A DNA stretch of 64,000 nucleotides from Atkinsonella hypoxylon. Its lineage: Eukaryota > Ascomycota > Sordariomycetes > Hypocreales > Clavicipitaceae. Within the stretch, counting starts at the first letter, position 1; each line of letters starts with the position of its first letter. The notes beneath the pieces are model-generated. The model was given only the letters and a program-made list of their open reading frames with translations. It did no database searches and was not told the DNA's origin. This document shows positions 24,223 through 34,640 of this stretch, piece by piece. The stretch is from the NCBI GenBank assembly GCA_000729835.1, contig JFHB01000116.1:1-64000 (forward strand), given 5' to 3'. Both the position numbers and the translations under genes were made by a program.

Positions 24223-26259
24223 CTATGTGCTGGAATGTGCAATCTTCATGGTTTTGTTGTCGTCTTCCCTCCTTGGGCAACTGTTTGGAGCATTCATGTT
24301 TTGTTCGTCGTTCGTACCTTGCGCACTGCTGGTCGTAGCACATCTTCGCGTGCCAACACATCCAAGTCTCTCCGGCTGTTGAAGCAGCGGTGGTTGCTGC
24401 TGACAATTTTGAACACCTTCACCAATGTTTCGTACCTTGCCATTGCGTTTGTTGTTTAAGGTATTCTCTGCCAGCTCTGCGTCCTCTCGTGCAATGTGCT
24501 GACGGTTTTCGCGCGTTGGACCTTCGCTTCCTCCGGCAATCGTGGAAGCTTCACTTTCACTACCCCGATGTGCGAAAGAGTAGCCCGATCCGATAAGGCT
24601 CTCGTGTCGAACCATGTAGTAGCGATCATATTCTTCCACAGTATGCTCTGCGTCCGTAAAGCTGTCGAGCGCATCAAACACGTGCTGAAATACCTGAGTG
24701 TCGACGTCCCGAGCCCATAAAAAGTCGAGATGCTCGTAGTGTGGAATTTCAGTTGCCACAGTTTGGGGCGGCAGCTCTCGGAGCATAACCTTAATATCGA
24801 CGAGGGAGTCGCTACCGCCATATACTAACACCACGGGAGTACGGATGTTTCGAGTTGGATACTTGGCAACCTTGGAGTACTTCCCCGACGTGGCCACGTT
24901 CATTGGTTGGTGAACATGGTCGTCGTACATTTGGAAACACTTGTTGCGGATGATCTGGAACCAATGCACCACGCTCTTGGTGCTAGTAAAGGAGTACAAA
25001 TGCGGGTAAGCGGCCAGCTTTTGACTAGCTGAGATATTCTTCGTCTTCCAGTTGAATAAAAATGCCACACCTCGATCTACGACATAACAAAATAGGGGCG
25101 GGTACAACAGCGTCTCCCACATTGTCGCAGAACTCAGAATCGAGCGTCGGCCAAACATCAGATACAGCACCGATGGAGATGCTTTCGTTAATGAATCCAC
25201 TATACCATTAGATAAACCAGCTGGCGCCATAGCTGGTGCCAACGCGATAAAGACATTGACCTTGTGGTTGAGGAGCGGATGTATGGCCAATGTAGCGAAG
25301 GCTTGCGCAGTGCCTTGCGAGAAACCAATATACGAGAGACTCGGTTGTTGAGTCGTTTCCAGCACATATGCAATGGTGTCTGGAATATCGTGAAATGCAA
25401 ATTCATCCATGGAGAAATCCCAGAATTTGGCCGACGTCGGAGAAGAATGGATAGACTTTTTCGAATACTTGTTTCCTCGATTGTTGCCAAGCTGCCATTA
25501 TATTAAGACAAGATTCTCAGGGGCACTTGGCATGTTCGTTGACTTACCCAAACATCAAATCCACGTTCAAGAAGCTCAAACGGAAGACATTGCTTCGCGT
25601 CAGTTAAACACACCCAAACCTCCGAGTTCATAAGCAGGCCGTGATGAAGATAGACCACTCTCTTCTTCACGCTTCCAGGGCCACAATTGACCTTTTGTCC
25701 CTCTTCTCCCTTTCGCCACTGCAATCGGTGAATTCCAAGAAGGTAGCCATCCTTGGTCTGAACTATATGCTCCTCTGCTTCGTAACCCCAAAATCGGCAA
25801 AGCTCAATAAAATCGGACGCATCGCGGATAGACGTTGTTATTGCTGTAGGACATCAAAGGTCAGCAGTGGCGTCTTTTTCCAAAGCAAGCTAAGAACTTA
25901 CATTTCTTGCTATCATCAGCCCTCTTAAGCTCTTTCGTGGCCAATCTATTGAAGAGGCGCCGTGAAATGGGATAGAAAAAGGAGATAACAAAAGAGGCTA
26001 AAGACTGCTTGTCAGCACAAGAAATAGAAAAAAACTTCCGCTTCGTGTCACAAGCTATGGCGACATACGCAGCGCGAGTGTCAGAACTCGAATAATGACC
26101 TCCAGACCGACAGCGACAAATGAGCCAACGAGCGCAAGATACTCGTAGCTGGGGGATAGCAAAAAAGTCAGCATCACCATCACATGAAGAGCAAAAGTCA
26201 ACGGGTCTCGAATTGCTCGATACTCACGGATGAAGCCTCCCAATAAATGGTACGGGCAT
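24223..26259 (-). CDS. Steryl ester hydrolase (Yeh1/Tgl1-type lipase)
   Basis: Five exons (26259-26228, 26148-26069, 25997-25902, 25843-25548, 25491-24223) give 590 aa. An N-terminal membrane segment (residues about 11-37, YEYLALVGSFVAVGLEVII) precedes an alpha/beta-hydrolase-associated lipase region (FCRFWGYEAEEH-like ELCRFWGYEAEEH, then QTKDGYLLGIHR). The oxyanion HHGLL lies near residue 137, the nucleophile motif GFSQG has Ser about 226, an Asp occurs in GGSDSLVD (about 396) and a His in HYEHLDF (about 419-422). The family hydrolyses steryl esters on lipid droplets and ER membranes. The start was chosen because MPVPFIGRLHP splices in frame into the TM segment. The tail past residue 460 is Gln/Asn-rich and unconserved. 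A 42-bp piece of exon 5 is duplicated upstream. Confidence 0.9.
25078..25119. repeat. 42-bp direct repeat, exonic copy
   Basis: This stretch inside exon 5 of the steryl ester hydrolase gene is identical over 42 bp to 26548-26589, in the same orientation. It is taken as the original because it is in the middle of conserved coding sequence. Confidence 0.9.
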
Positions 26260-26890
26260 AATGAAAGAGGTGCAGGTTTTAGAATATGGTAAAGCGACAA
26301 ACGAATGAAAATGCAGCCATGTCGTGAAATCGACAGCAGCAGCAAGCCTATAACACTAGGGATGAGGATAATTGGTATCGGAGGAGAAACCACCTGAGGA
26401 AGGTGGATCTCGGGCATGCGTTTAGTGGTGATGTCACTTAAGGCGTCCTGACCCGCTTTTCGGTGAGCAGGTACCCTGTAGTGAAGAAGTTTCAATCTAC
26501 TCAAAAACCAGCTTGGTGGTGTTATTCGTCACATTTTAGAAGCGTTTTACGACATAACAAAATAGGGGCGGGTACAACAGCGTCTCCCATTGTCCACAGG
26601 GTTCGGGATTATAGTTAGCTAATTCTCGAGTATACATGCTTTCAAAGATTATTTAGCTCTGACTGACGTTCTGCATGGGGTTGCAAGATGGACAAATTAT
26701 TCATGCAATGCGTTCGACAAATCATATGGATTTTTAGGCGTGTGCAGCAGCGGCCGTGAGCAATCTAATTTGTCGTCCTGTGCAATCCTCCATCAGACCA
26801 ATCAGGTAGGATCTAGACCTTTGAGGCAACTTTTCGACAGCCTCTGCCCTACCCTACTTATCCTCGGCAACTTGGTTCCAAACATCCACC
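26260..26890. promoter_or_regulatory. Divergent promoter, steryl esterase / PET191
   Basis: A 631-bp region between divergent start codons holds both promoters. It also contains a 42-bp copy of steryl-esterase exon sequence. A minus-strand open frame covering 26504-26055 reaches into it, but its upstream part is not needed for the esterase model. Confidence 0.6.
26548..26589. repeat. 42-bp direct repeat, upstream copy
   Basis: An exact copy of 25078-25119, located about 290 bp upstream of the steryl-esterase start codon. After the repeat both copies run on with TTGTC following a short gap, so the duplicated tract may originally have been about 50 bp. Confidence 0.9.
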
Positions 26891-27353
26891 ATGCCGAGTT
26901 CATGTCAAGAGCTGCGTGAGTCACCATGATTCACAAAGTCATATCGATATCGGTGTTGATCTGCTGACACCTATCCGCCCAGGCGACGCGCTCGCGCAAT
27001 GCCTCCAGGAATCCGAATGCGTCATGATCCAGCGCAACAAAGCATCCGACTGCCTCCGCGAACCGCTCGTCAGCACGCTCCCCACCAAGTGTCAGCAATT
27101 GAAGAAGGGCTACGGCGACTGCAAACGGGGCATGGTTGATATGCGCAAGCGATTTCGTGGAAACATGCCCGTCAGCTACAAGAGTATGGAGGGTGCGGAG
27201 ACCGGCAAGGGCTATCAGTTGTACGCGGGCAAGCCGGCTTTTGCAGGAGGTGTCAAGGAGACGAGTGGAAATGAACCCATTCCAGAAGACTGGAGAGATG
27301 TTGAAAATGAGAAATACCGTTTGGAACAACAGCAGCAGCAGCAGGGCAAGTAG
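26891..27353 (+). CDS. PET191: Cytochrome c oxidase assembly factor Pet191/Coa5
   Basis: Exon 1 is 26891-26915 and exon 2 is 26983-27353, splicing to 131 aa that begin MPSSCQELRDALAQCLQESE. Twin CX9C spacing is visible: Cys5 to Cys15, then CQQLKKGYGDC. With CLREPLVSTLPTKC this matches the CHCH-type Pet191/COA5 family of the mitochondrial intermembrane space, needed for complex IV assembly. The signature GYGDCKRGMVDMRKRFRGN is present. The C-terminal third, ending in a run of seven glutamines, is a fungal extension. The 67-nt intron splits the first CX9C motif. The longer open frame starting inside the intron (26916) lacks the first cysteine and is not the mature product. Confidence 0.93.
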
Positions 27354-28301
27354 ACCTCGTCAACGGATGGGGAAATGCCAGACTTTTATTTGCATGAAAA
27401 CGGCGTTTGGGCATTCATTCACCTCTCAAAGTGGGATGGGCATTTGGAATTCGAATAGCGATCTTGATCATCGCATAATTGTAGAATTAGAAGCACTCCT
27501 GATCAGTCAATGGGCGGGGAAAGAGGTCATCGTGATGGCACAACTTGCATAATGGCTGGAAACGAGTCTGTAGATGACCCGGCCTGATGTGTGTGTACCT
27601 GAAGCATACAAATGAATCTTAAAACCACCTCGACTTATTTTTCTCCTGTTTCTTCTTTTCCAGTAACACTCTTGAACTTATCACTCATTTTCTCGCAATG
27701 ATGTATGTGCCAGTACGTTATAATCCTAGTAAATCTAAACTTGTGGACTAATCGGAAGAGCAACTCTACGCCACAAGAGATCCACAGAATGGTCTGATCA
27801 GGACTCGACTTGCTCCTATTGTATGTACGTAGCATTGTGGTTTACCATCCTGGGCGATAATACAAATGTAATTAGCACAGACGCTTTGTATTGGGGCCTT
27901 AGATCAGTGGTAGATTATGTGATTCCAGTCTTGGAGTTTCCACAGGGTCGTCCGTTCGATCCGGGCAGGCCTCAATCACTACCAGCTTTTTTTTGCTTTT
28001 GCGCAATCTGTCTTCCCTCTGACCTACGTACGCACTAAATTTCGCTTTGGGCTATGAATCATGGGTGGTTGGAAAGAATTTTTTTTTTTTTTTCGCTCGC
28101 TCGGAGGCCTGCATACGTATTGCGCAGCATTCGACTCACTCAACTGAGAACATACGCCTAAAAAAAGGTGCGCAGCGGGACAAAATGAAACCATTGTGCA
28201 TCTCATCAGTTTGCGAGGTGGTCAGTATGCAAGGAGGCGGATTTGTTTAATAGAATATAGTCTAGATTAGTAGAGCAAGCTAGTAATCAGTAAATCGGGA
28301 A
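27354..28301. other. Intergenic: PET191 3' flank to tRNA-Ile
   Basis: About 950 bp with no supportable protein or RNA gene. It contains a T-run near 28079-28094. Short open frames are unsupported. Confidence 0.6.
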
Positions 28302-28385
28302 GCTTCCGTAGCTCAGTTGGTTAGAGCTTCGTACTAATAAATGTTAGTGATGCGGAGGCCGCAGGTTCAAGCCCTGCCGGGAGCA
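28302..28385 (+). tRNA. tRNA-Ile (anticodon AAT) with short intron
   Basis: A full cloverleaf can be drawn. The acceptor stem is GCTTCCG/CGGGAGC with discriminator A, the D-stem GCTC/GAGC, and the T-arm GCAGG-TTCAAGC-CCTGC. The anticodon stem TCGTA/TGCGG (two G-U pairs) carries loop CTAATAA, anticodon AAT, which becomes IAU and reads AUU/AUC. A 10-nt intron, AATGTTAGTG, follows position 37. A-box (TAGCTCAGTTGG) and B-box (GGTTCAAGCCC) promoters are intact. A T9 run at 28417-28425 would terminate RNA polymerase III. Confidence 0.88.
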
Positions 28386-28714
28386 AAACGCTTCATGCGC
28401 TTTCCGATACGACTGGTTTTTTTTTGAAACTTTTATTCTTTTTATCTCACTCTGATTTCAAGTGCCGTCTTGGTTCTGATTGATACAGCAGCATGAAACA
28501 AGCAGTAAGGCAATGAGGTTCGAAGACCTGCCAGTGTTGCAGATGTACCTTTTTCCTATGTACTGTGTGTTTGTGCCTCAATTTAACTATATACAGCGCA
28601 CTTGGCAATCTACCTACCATGCCTCAGAACTTAATTCCTGTCCAGACAAGCGTAAAAGAATGGACGAATGACCCATCTTGCGGCCCTTTAAAAAAAAAAA
28701 AAACCCATTTTCGC
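28386..28714. other. Intergenic, tRNA-Ile to aspartic protease
   Basis: A 329-bp gap with no gene seen. It should hold the protease 3' untranslated region. Confidence 0.6.
28417..28425 (+). terminator. RNA polymerase III T-run after tRNA-Ile
   Basis: Nine consecutive T residues on the coding strand, 32 bases after the tRNA 3' end. Confidence 0.6.
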
Positions 28715-30010
28715 CTACGCCTTCAATTTGCCAAAGCTCAATGTGGGATGGTACTTTGACTCATCATGCGAACCAAAGTCCCAGATGGTGTAGAATTTCT
28801 GCAACAACGCCGTACCGAACAGGTTGAACCCATCCACATCACTCGAGTCGAACGGGGGCCAACACGCGTCTGGCCTGTTGGCGAACCCTGGCTCGGCAAG
28901 CTCATCTCCAGTCAAGGTCACCTTCTCGGTATGCCCACCGGCGTGGAGTCCGAATTCGAAGGTGACGGACCAGGACGAATTGAACTCGGTGCACTTGAGG
29001 ATGCGCTCACTTTTTAGGAGCTGCGTGTAGTTCCAGCCCAGTGACTCGTACACAGCGTCAACCTTGTTCTTGGCTAGGACAATCCTTCCAGCGCCGGTAT
29101 CGAAGACGACCTTGCCAGAGTCAAACGACACGTGTTTGTCGTCTGCTTTTCGGACTCCCTTCTGGATGCCTCGGGTCAATGTCATGCCCTGCACCTTGCT
29201 GCGCCAGACATCCCATTCCCCGTTCTCTTGTATGATGGGGACGCGCGTCAACGGGCCGTTGGCGAACTCCTGCTCTCGCGAACCACCGAGGGTCAACAGG
29301 CCTCCCCTGTCCTGTCCCCCATCATTCATTGACTGGTTGTAGTAGATGGCGAACCTGGGCTTGTCCAGCTGGGGCATCAGGGTGTAGAGCACCGTGTTGG
29401 CGTTGCCCGCGAGCCAGGCGTTGAACGACAGCCCCATGAAGCCATCGGCAGCCAGGGCGGCCCAGTTTGACTGGTTTGCCGACATGAAAGACTGTCTCCA
29501 GCTGAATCCGCCGTGGGAGAACAGGTCGCTCACGATGTCGCCCTCTGTTGCACCGCCCAAGTAGCCTATCTTTCCGAATGCACCAGTGAGGTGGCCAGTT
29601 GATGACTCGTTGAGCAGGTACCCAGTCCTCTGGAACCTGTTCACGTAATGAATGAGCACAGGACCGATTTTAGGAACAGAGTTTCCGAATACACAGAATA
29701 CACTCGGGGCAAAACTCACCCGCTGTAATTTGGGCATGCTTTCGGGGTGCAGGAGGCGTCCGTAACCCAAGAAGTAGCACTGCCGGTGTCGAAGAGGAAA
29801 CCGAACGACTTGGGTGGCGTTCCGATGCCAACATGGACAATGGACTAATGGAAGACCTGTGAGTCGTCGTTTGGACGAGTACACTTTTGTGGTTATAGTT
29901 GGCGTACTTACATAGTTGTTGTATGTAATGGGCAGATCGAGGACCACGGCGCCAACTGCGGGAATAAGGGCCGTGGCGCCGCCCAAGGCCCAGAGAGTCT
30001 CAGACAACAT
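28715..30010 (-). CDS. Secreted pepsin-like aspartic protease (A1 family)
   Basis: Three exons (30010-29912, 29844-29720, 29636-28715) give 381 aa. A hydrophobic N-terminus (MLSETLWALGGATALIPAVG) fits a signal peptide. The first active-site motif is FDTGSATSW with Asp about 52, and the second is FDTGAGRIV with Asp about 252. A flap-like region and several N-glycosylation sites (NQS, NES, NYT, NSS) lie between and around them. The GDIVSD and GFMGLSF motifs are typical of the family. The propeptide is very short or absent, unlike secreted penicillopepsins, so it may resemble membrane or atypical fungal A1 proteases. No GPI signal is obvious. Intron 1 must use the acceptor at 29845, because the nearer CAG acceptor (29857) would bring in a stop codon. 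Confidence 0.9.
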   Translation of the reverse strand: MLSETLWALGGATALIPAVGAVVLDLPITYNNYVSTPTITTKVYSSKRRLTGLPLVHCPCWHRNATQVVRFPLRHRQCYFLGYGRLLHPESMPKLQRVSFAPSVFCVFGNSVPKIGPVLIHYVNRFQRTGYLLNESSTGHLTGAFGKIGYLGGATEGDIVSDLFSHGGFSWRQSFMSANQSNWAALAADGFMGLSFNAWLAGNANTVLYTLMPQLDKPRFAIYYNQSMNDGGQDRGGLLTLGGSREQEFANGPLTRVPIIQENGEWDVWRSKVQGMTLTRGIQKGVRKADDKHVSFDSGKVVFDTGAGRIVLAKNKVDAVYESLGWNYTQLLKSERILKCTEFNSSWSVTFEFGLHAGGHTEKVTLTGDELAEPGFANRPDACWPPFDSSDVDGFNLFGTALLQKFYTIWDFGSHDESKYHPTLSFGKLKA

Positions 30011-30287
30011 GGTTAACGAAGAGTTGGTTAAAAAAAAAAAAAAGGCGTACTGCATACGATGACGGAAAAATGGTTGAAAGATTTCTGTGGAAGAATGTTT
30101 TCATGGCTATCCAATCCAATACGATTTATATTCTTTGTCCTGGTTCGAATGCCGGTGATGACAATACGAGACTGGGCAGACTAAACTGTCCAGACGTAGA
30201 AGGGGTTGAGCAATTCCCTGGCCATGGACCATTTTGCGCCTGGGTTTTCACACATGCAAAGTACCTAACTAACTAACTAGTGACACT

Positions 30288-30320
30288 TCTCCGTCACTCT
30301 CCGTCACTCTCCGTCACTCT
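30288..30320. repeat. 10-bp tandem repeat, three copies
   Basis: The unit TCCGTCACTC is repeated three times exactly in the intergenic region. Confidence 0.8.
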
Positions 30321-30862
30321 CCTAGTTCCTTTTTGTTAGTATGCAGTCAACGCCGCGGTGGGTCAGTCTCGTATTGAGAAATGCAACGGTACTAGCGAGC
30401 CTTGCTGGCTGACCCTGCCTGCGTATTACCACCATCGACGGGCCTTTTAGGCTGAAGACGAAGACGCCGATTGCCCTCTATGTGTAAGTCTGTACGGAGT
30501 AATAGCTTGCAATACGTACGTACAAAAAGCCATGCGCCTCATCCGGGGTTGGGTGCAGGACCACGGGATATAAGACGGATTGCGGGTGCGGGATACGAAA
30601 CTACAGCAACAGGGCGACTCGATCGAGTAATCGGGACGGATTACCTCGCGATTATACGAGGTAGTTGCAGCAAGGGAAAAGTGACCAGACAAGCAACGAG
30701 GCTCTCAATATGGACGCCCGATCTGATTTCTGTCCAACATGTGCTGGATCGACGGTCCATCAAACATCCATCTTATCTCCCTTGGGGAAACTTCCGAAAT
30801 CAACCATGATCGCCTCGATTCAAAAAGGTCAAATCACTTCCATTGGTTCCCGTGTACTCTGT

Positions 30863-30912
30863 GCCCCGTACCCGGTACCCAGTACCCAGTACCCAGTACC
30901 CCGTACCCCGTA
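30863..30912. repeat. 7-bp GTACCC(A/C) tandem repeat
   Basis: About seven near-identical 7-bp units, GTACCCA or GTACCCC, in tandem, followed by two looser copies (TACCTGTA) up to about 30935. Confidence 0.8.
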
Positions 30913-31500
30913 CCTGTAACTACCCCGTACCTGTACTTCGTGTGCTGTTGACGCTGGCATTAACTAACTAACAGTCAAATTGAACTTGTTCCCGCCCACT
31001 AAGCCCCGCCCACTAAGCCCCGCCCCGCCACCACTAGGCTCACCAACCAAGGCTTATCCAACTATAGTCTCGTCAACGCCTTCAGAAATGCTGCTTGCCG
31101 AGCGCAAACCCAAATCATTGTCGTCTACACATCATGGATGCAGCATCTCTTTCGCCAAGTTTTTTTTTTTTTTTGTTTCACCCAACACCTAGCAGACGCG
31201 GCCCCCTTTGCGCAACCAAGACATCCCGAGTTTCGCCAATTGTCCCTTGTATAGGCTTTCGATTGTTCCTTTTTCCGACAAGGCGGGTCGCGCCTGCCTC
31301 TGGCCGTTCCTCCTTTCTTGCAGATCGTTTACATATAATATAGTACTTGGGCAGCCACGAGAGCATGGTCCAGACTCCCCTTTCCAGGAGAAGCTCTGCG
31401 TCTGACTCTGGTTCTCCGAGCTGGAACCAAGAGATATTATTCCAGAATCGCTCGACACTCACTCCTTCACAGGTGGAGAAGCGCATGACAAAAAGACAAC

Positions 31501-32613
31501 ATGTTGTATCGGCACCATCTCTTATTAGCAACGGTATTGTTTACCGCGACTATACTCACACTTCTCACACTTCTCACATGCATGCCATGCATGCCGGCAG
31601 CATCATGGACCATAAGAAAGCAAGCCCAGTCTGTTGTTGAAAACTTCATTCCGGACATATTCCAAAAGAAGCATCGCCGTCCCAAGAAGGGCCACCTCAA
31701 ACTCACTGCGAGTATCCCTCACGAGTACCTACCCACCACCAGCAATGACCGACGCCTCATCATCATAGGCGACATTCATGGTATGAATGTCGAGCTAGGA
31801 CACCTGTTGGACATGGCGCATTACAATTCCTCTCGTGACCACGTCATCGCTTTAGGAGACATGGTCAACAAAGGACCCGACTCAAAAGGCGTTCTGGCGA
31901 GACTCATGGCGATGAACGCGAGCGCCGTTCGTGGAAACCACGAAGACCGTCTTCTCTCGGCATTTGGAGAGTACAGCAGTCGCGCGGCATCCCCTCGCAA
32001 CGATTCCGCCAAAGTAATCGAGATGCGCAAACGCAACAAGAAGATACTCAAGATCGCCAAGGCTTTGCTTCCGGAACAAGTGTATTGGTTATCCAACCTG
32101 CCCGTCATACTGAAAGCGAAGCCGCTGAAGTTGTATTTTGTGCATGGCGGACTTGTACCTGGTGTGCGATTGGAGGAGCAAGATCCCTGGGCGGTCATGA
32201 ACATGCGTACGGTCGTGTATTCCAACAAGGAACTGCGCAGGAGCACAGACGGTGCGTCTGACTCGGATTTGCTGTCCGGGCCCGAACAACAAGAGGACAA
32301 TTCTGATGACAACGTCGATATCAAGAAGATAATTGCAATTCCTGTTGATGACCATTCCGGTGAGCGGTGGACAAAGGCCTGGAACCGATACACGAAACAC
32401 CTCGCCAAGTCAGCGCGTCGAACAGTCATGTATGGACACGATGCCAAAAGAGGTTTTACCGAGAGGAGGTACACCGTTGGCTTGGATTCGGGATGCGTGA
32501 GAGGCGGGTCTCTCACTGCTCTTATCGTTCGCGCCGAAAGAAAGCATGGTTTCCATTATAACAAGGTCGAGGTTCCTTGTAAGAGTGCTCGCGAGGCGAT
32601 GGATGATGGATGA
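31501..32613 (+). CDS. Membrane-anchored ApaH/Ppn2-like metallophosphatase
   Basis: A single exon of 370 aa. A hydrophobic segment (residues 7-34, LLLATVLFTATILTLLTLL) near the N-terminus would anchor it in a membrane. The phosphoesterase motifs are GDIHG (about 90-94), GDMVNKGPDS (about 119), GNHED (about 145), VHGGLVPG and GHDAKRG, with a conserved C-terminal GLDSGCVRGG. This set matches the ApaH-like group of PPP-family phosphatases, including yeast Ppn2, a vacuolar endopolyphosphatase. Vacuolar or secretory location and polyphosphate as substrate are inferences from that family. An acidic insertion lies near residues 255-275. The C-terminus is short and has no extra domain. Confidence 0.88.
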   Translation: MLYRHHLLLATVLFTATILTLLTLLTCMPCMPAASWTIRKQAQSVVENFIPDIFQKKHRRPKKGHLKLTASIPHEYLPTTSNDRRLIIIGDIHGMNVELGHLLDMAHYNSSRDHVIALGDMVNKGPDSKGVLARLMAMNASAVRGNHEDRLLSAFGEYSSRAASPRNDSAKVIEMRKRNKKILKIAKALLPEQVYWLSNLPVILKAKPLKLYFVHGGLVPGVRLEEQDPWAVMNMRTVVYSNKELRRSTDGASDSDLLSGPEQQEDNSDDNVDIKKIIAIPVDDHSGERWTKAWNRYTKHLAKSARRTVMYGHDAKRGFTERRYTVGLDSGCVRGGSLTALIVRAERKHGFHYNKVEVPCKSAREAMDDG

Positions 32614-33051
32614 TGGAGGTGCAGCATGAGGCGCATATAGCCTGCTTCATTTTTTTTTTTTCTCTTTTTTTTTCACACAAGCGACGAAGACTGGGGTGGT
32701 TCCTGGGAATCCCTGAATGTAAATTAGAGTGCAACTTGCTTTTTCTTCCCCACATGATACCCATTCATATTTGTATTTCATGATAGAGATACAATGTAGA
32801 GGATGACTTGTGTCCTGCTATCGTTCAGAGATGGGATCCAGGATCTACACGAGTGCCATGATGCGTGCGAGAAATTACCTGTCTTGGTCCCTCTATCACC
32901 AGCACCAAAGGTAAACTTGATAAATCACAAGTAGATGGCAAGACGCAGTGGTCCTTCGACTATTGTTTTTCTGTGCTTACACAACATTTGCACACGTCAT
33001 CCCGTATTCATCATATGTACTAAATTAAACTTGAATTATGTCGGCCTATAT
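32614..33051. other. Intergenic between convergent genes
   Basis: The 3' flanks of the phosphatase and transaldolase genes. T-rich near 32648-32670. No gene seen. Confidence 0.65.
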
Positions 33052-34640
33052 TTAGGTAGAGAGCTTCTTCTTAAGGATGTCCTTCAGAGTAACAGCATCG
33101 GCGGCGAACTTGCTAATACCCTCGCGGAGCTTCTCAACGGCCATCTGGTCCTCATTGAAGTCGAATCGGAAAGTGGGCTCGTCCTTGATGTAGGTCTTGC
33201 GCTCGAGGTTGACAGAAGAAGCCTGGGCGGCGTCGAGCTTCTTGGGGACGGCCTCGGAGGAGTTGAGGAGCTCCTCAAGCAGGTTAGGCTGTGCGGTGTG
33301 TTAGCACTATCCGTAGGCACAAGGACAAGCAGAAAGCAAGGCTCATCCTTTCCACTTACAGAGATGGTGAGGTAGTCGCAGCCAGCAAGCTCAATAATCT
33401 CGCCGGTGTTCCGGAAGGAAGCACCCATGACAATGGTCTTGTAGCCAAACTTCTTGTAGTAGTTGAAGATGTTCTTGACCGAGGCAACCCCAGGGTCCTC
33501 TTCCTTAGAGTACTCCTTCTTGTTGGCCGCCTTGAACCAATCGAGAATGCGACCAACGAATGGGGAGATGAGGTAGGCGTTGGCCTCGGCAGCACCAATT
33601 GCCTGAACCAGAGAGAACATGAGAGTCAGGTTGCAGTTGATGCCGTGGTCGCGCTGCAGGATCTCGGCGGCCTTGATACCCTCCCAGGTAGAGGCAATCT
33701 TGATTAGGACACGATCCTTGGAAATACCTTGCTCCTTGTACAGCTGAGCAGTAGTTAGCACTTTGCCCCTTGCCTCCTAATCTGAGAGAAGACGTGAATC
33801 AGTGACGTACATCAATGATGTGCAGAGCCTTCTTGACAGACTCCTGTGTATCGAAGGAGAAACGAGCATCGACTTCGGTGGAGACCTTGCCGGGGATGAT
33901 CTTAAGAATCTCCTTGCCGAATTCGACGAGGAGGCGGTCGAGGGCGTGGTCGACCTGGGAGTCAATGTCACCCCCCTGCTTCTTGCCGTACTCAATGGCG
34001 ACATCCATCAACTTAGCATACTCCTCCTTCTTGGAGGCAGCCAAGATGAGAGAGGGGTTGGTGGTGGCATCTTGAGGCTTGTATTTGCCGATAGCTAACA
34101 AACCAGTTAGCTTCGCTGACAAGGAGTGGAAGCATGAAGTTTCGCGCCTCAGAACAATGTGCTGCTACTCCAAGCTCAACTAGAGACGTAGTCGGTAGAG
34201 GCAAAGAAGAGGTTCACACAGTCGATCGGTGATGGGGTATACTAACAGGCAAAGTCCCCTATAGGAAGAAATTAGCATGAAAAGTTGTGCAAGTGAAGAT
34301 GTAGAGGTGCGGGAATTTACCAGAGTCAGATACGACGACCTACGTCACCGCGAACGAATTGCAACGTCAGCTATGTTCTATGTTCTCGTATGTCCAGATG
34401 ACAATCGAATCGACCGATTCAGTGATGGAGCTTTGTGCTTGTGCCTATGCTTGTGCCTGTCCTTCTGCGCCCAAAGCAAAGTCACGGCTCAAACCATATA
34501 TTTCAGCCGAGCCGAGTGTCAGGCGTCGTTGGAGTCCACACGATGTATTTGTTGCCCGCTGTTTTGCTGAGGAGGGGCAATGGTGGGGGTTCAACACTTA
34601 CGGTGCCGGTGGCCTTAAGCTGATCGAGAGAGGAAGACAT
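33052..34640 (-). CDS. TAL1: Transaldolase
   Basis: Six exons (34640-34602, 34339-34321, 34258-34247, 34094-33811, 33743-33360, 33288-33052) give 324 aa, the normal size. The start MSSSLDQLKATGT splices through exons of only 19 and 12 nt to VVVSDSGDFA and then SIGKYKPQDATTNPSLI, restoring the family's N-terminal sequence exactly. DATTNPSLI and the Schiff-base lysine in RVLIKIASTWEG are present, as is NLTLMFSLVQA. It is a cytosolic enzyme of the non-oxidative pentose phosphate pathway, moving a dihydroxyacetone unit from sedoheptulose 7-phosphate to glyceraldehyde 3-phosphate. The 262-nt first intron and two microexons may give regulation by splicing. Confidence 0.96.

Larger units (their letters stand above)
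30011..31500. other. Intergenic with short tandem repeats
   Basis: About 1.5 kb between divergent genes (protease on minus, phosphatase on plus). It holds a 10-bp TCCGTCACTC repeat (about 30288-30320), a GTACCCN repeat (about 30863-30912) and a duplicated CGCCCACTAAGCCC element (about 30991-31021). No supportable gene. Confidence 0.65.

Noticed and set aside
31821..32516. 231-codon minus-strand frame opposite the Ppn2-like gene
   Set aside because: Antisense shadow of a well-supported metallophosphatase; no domain or ortholog signal.
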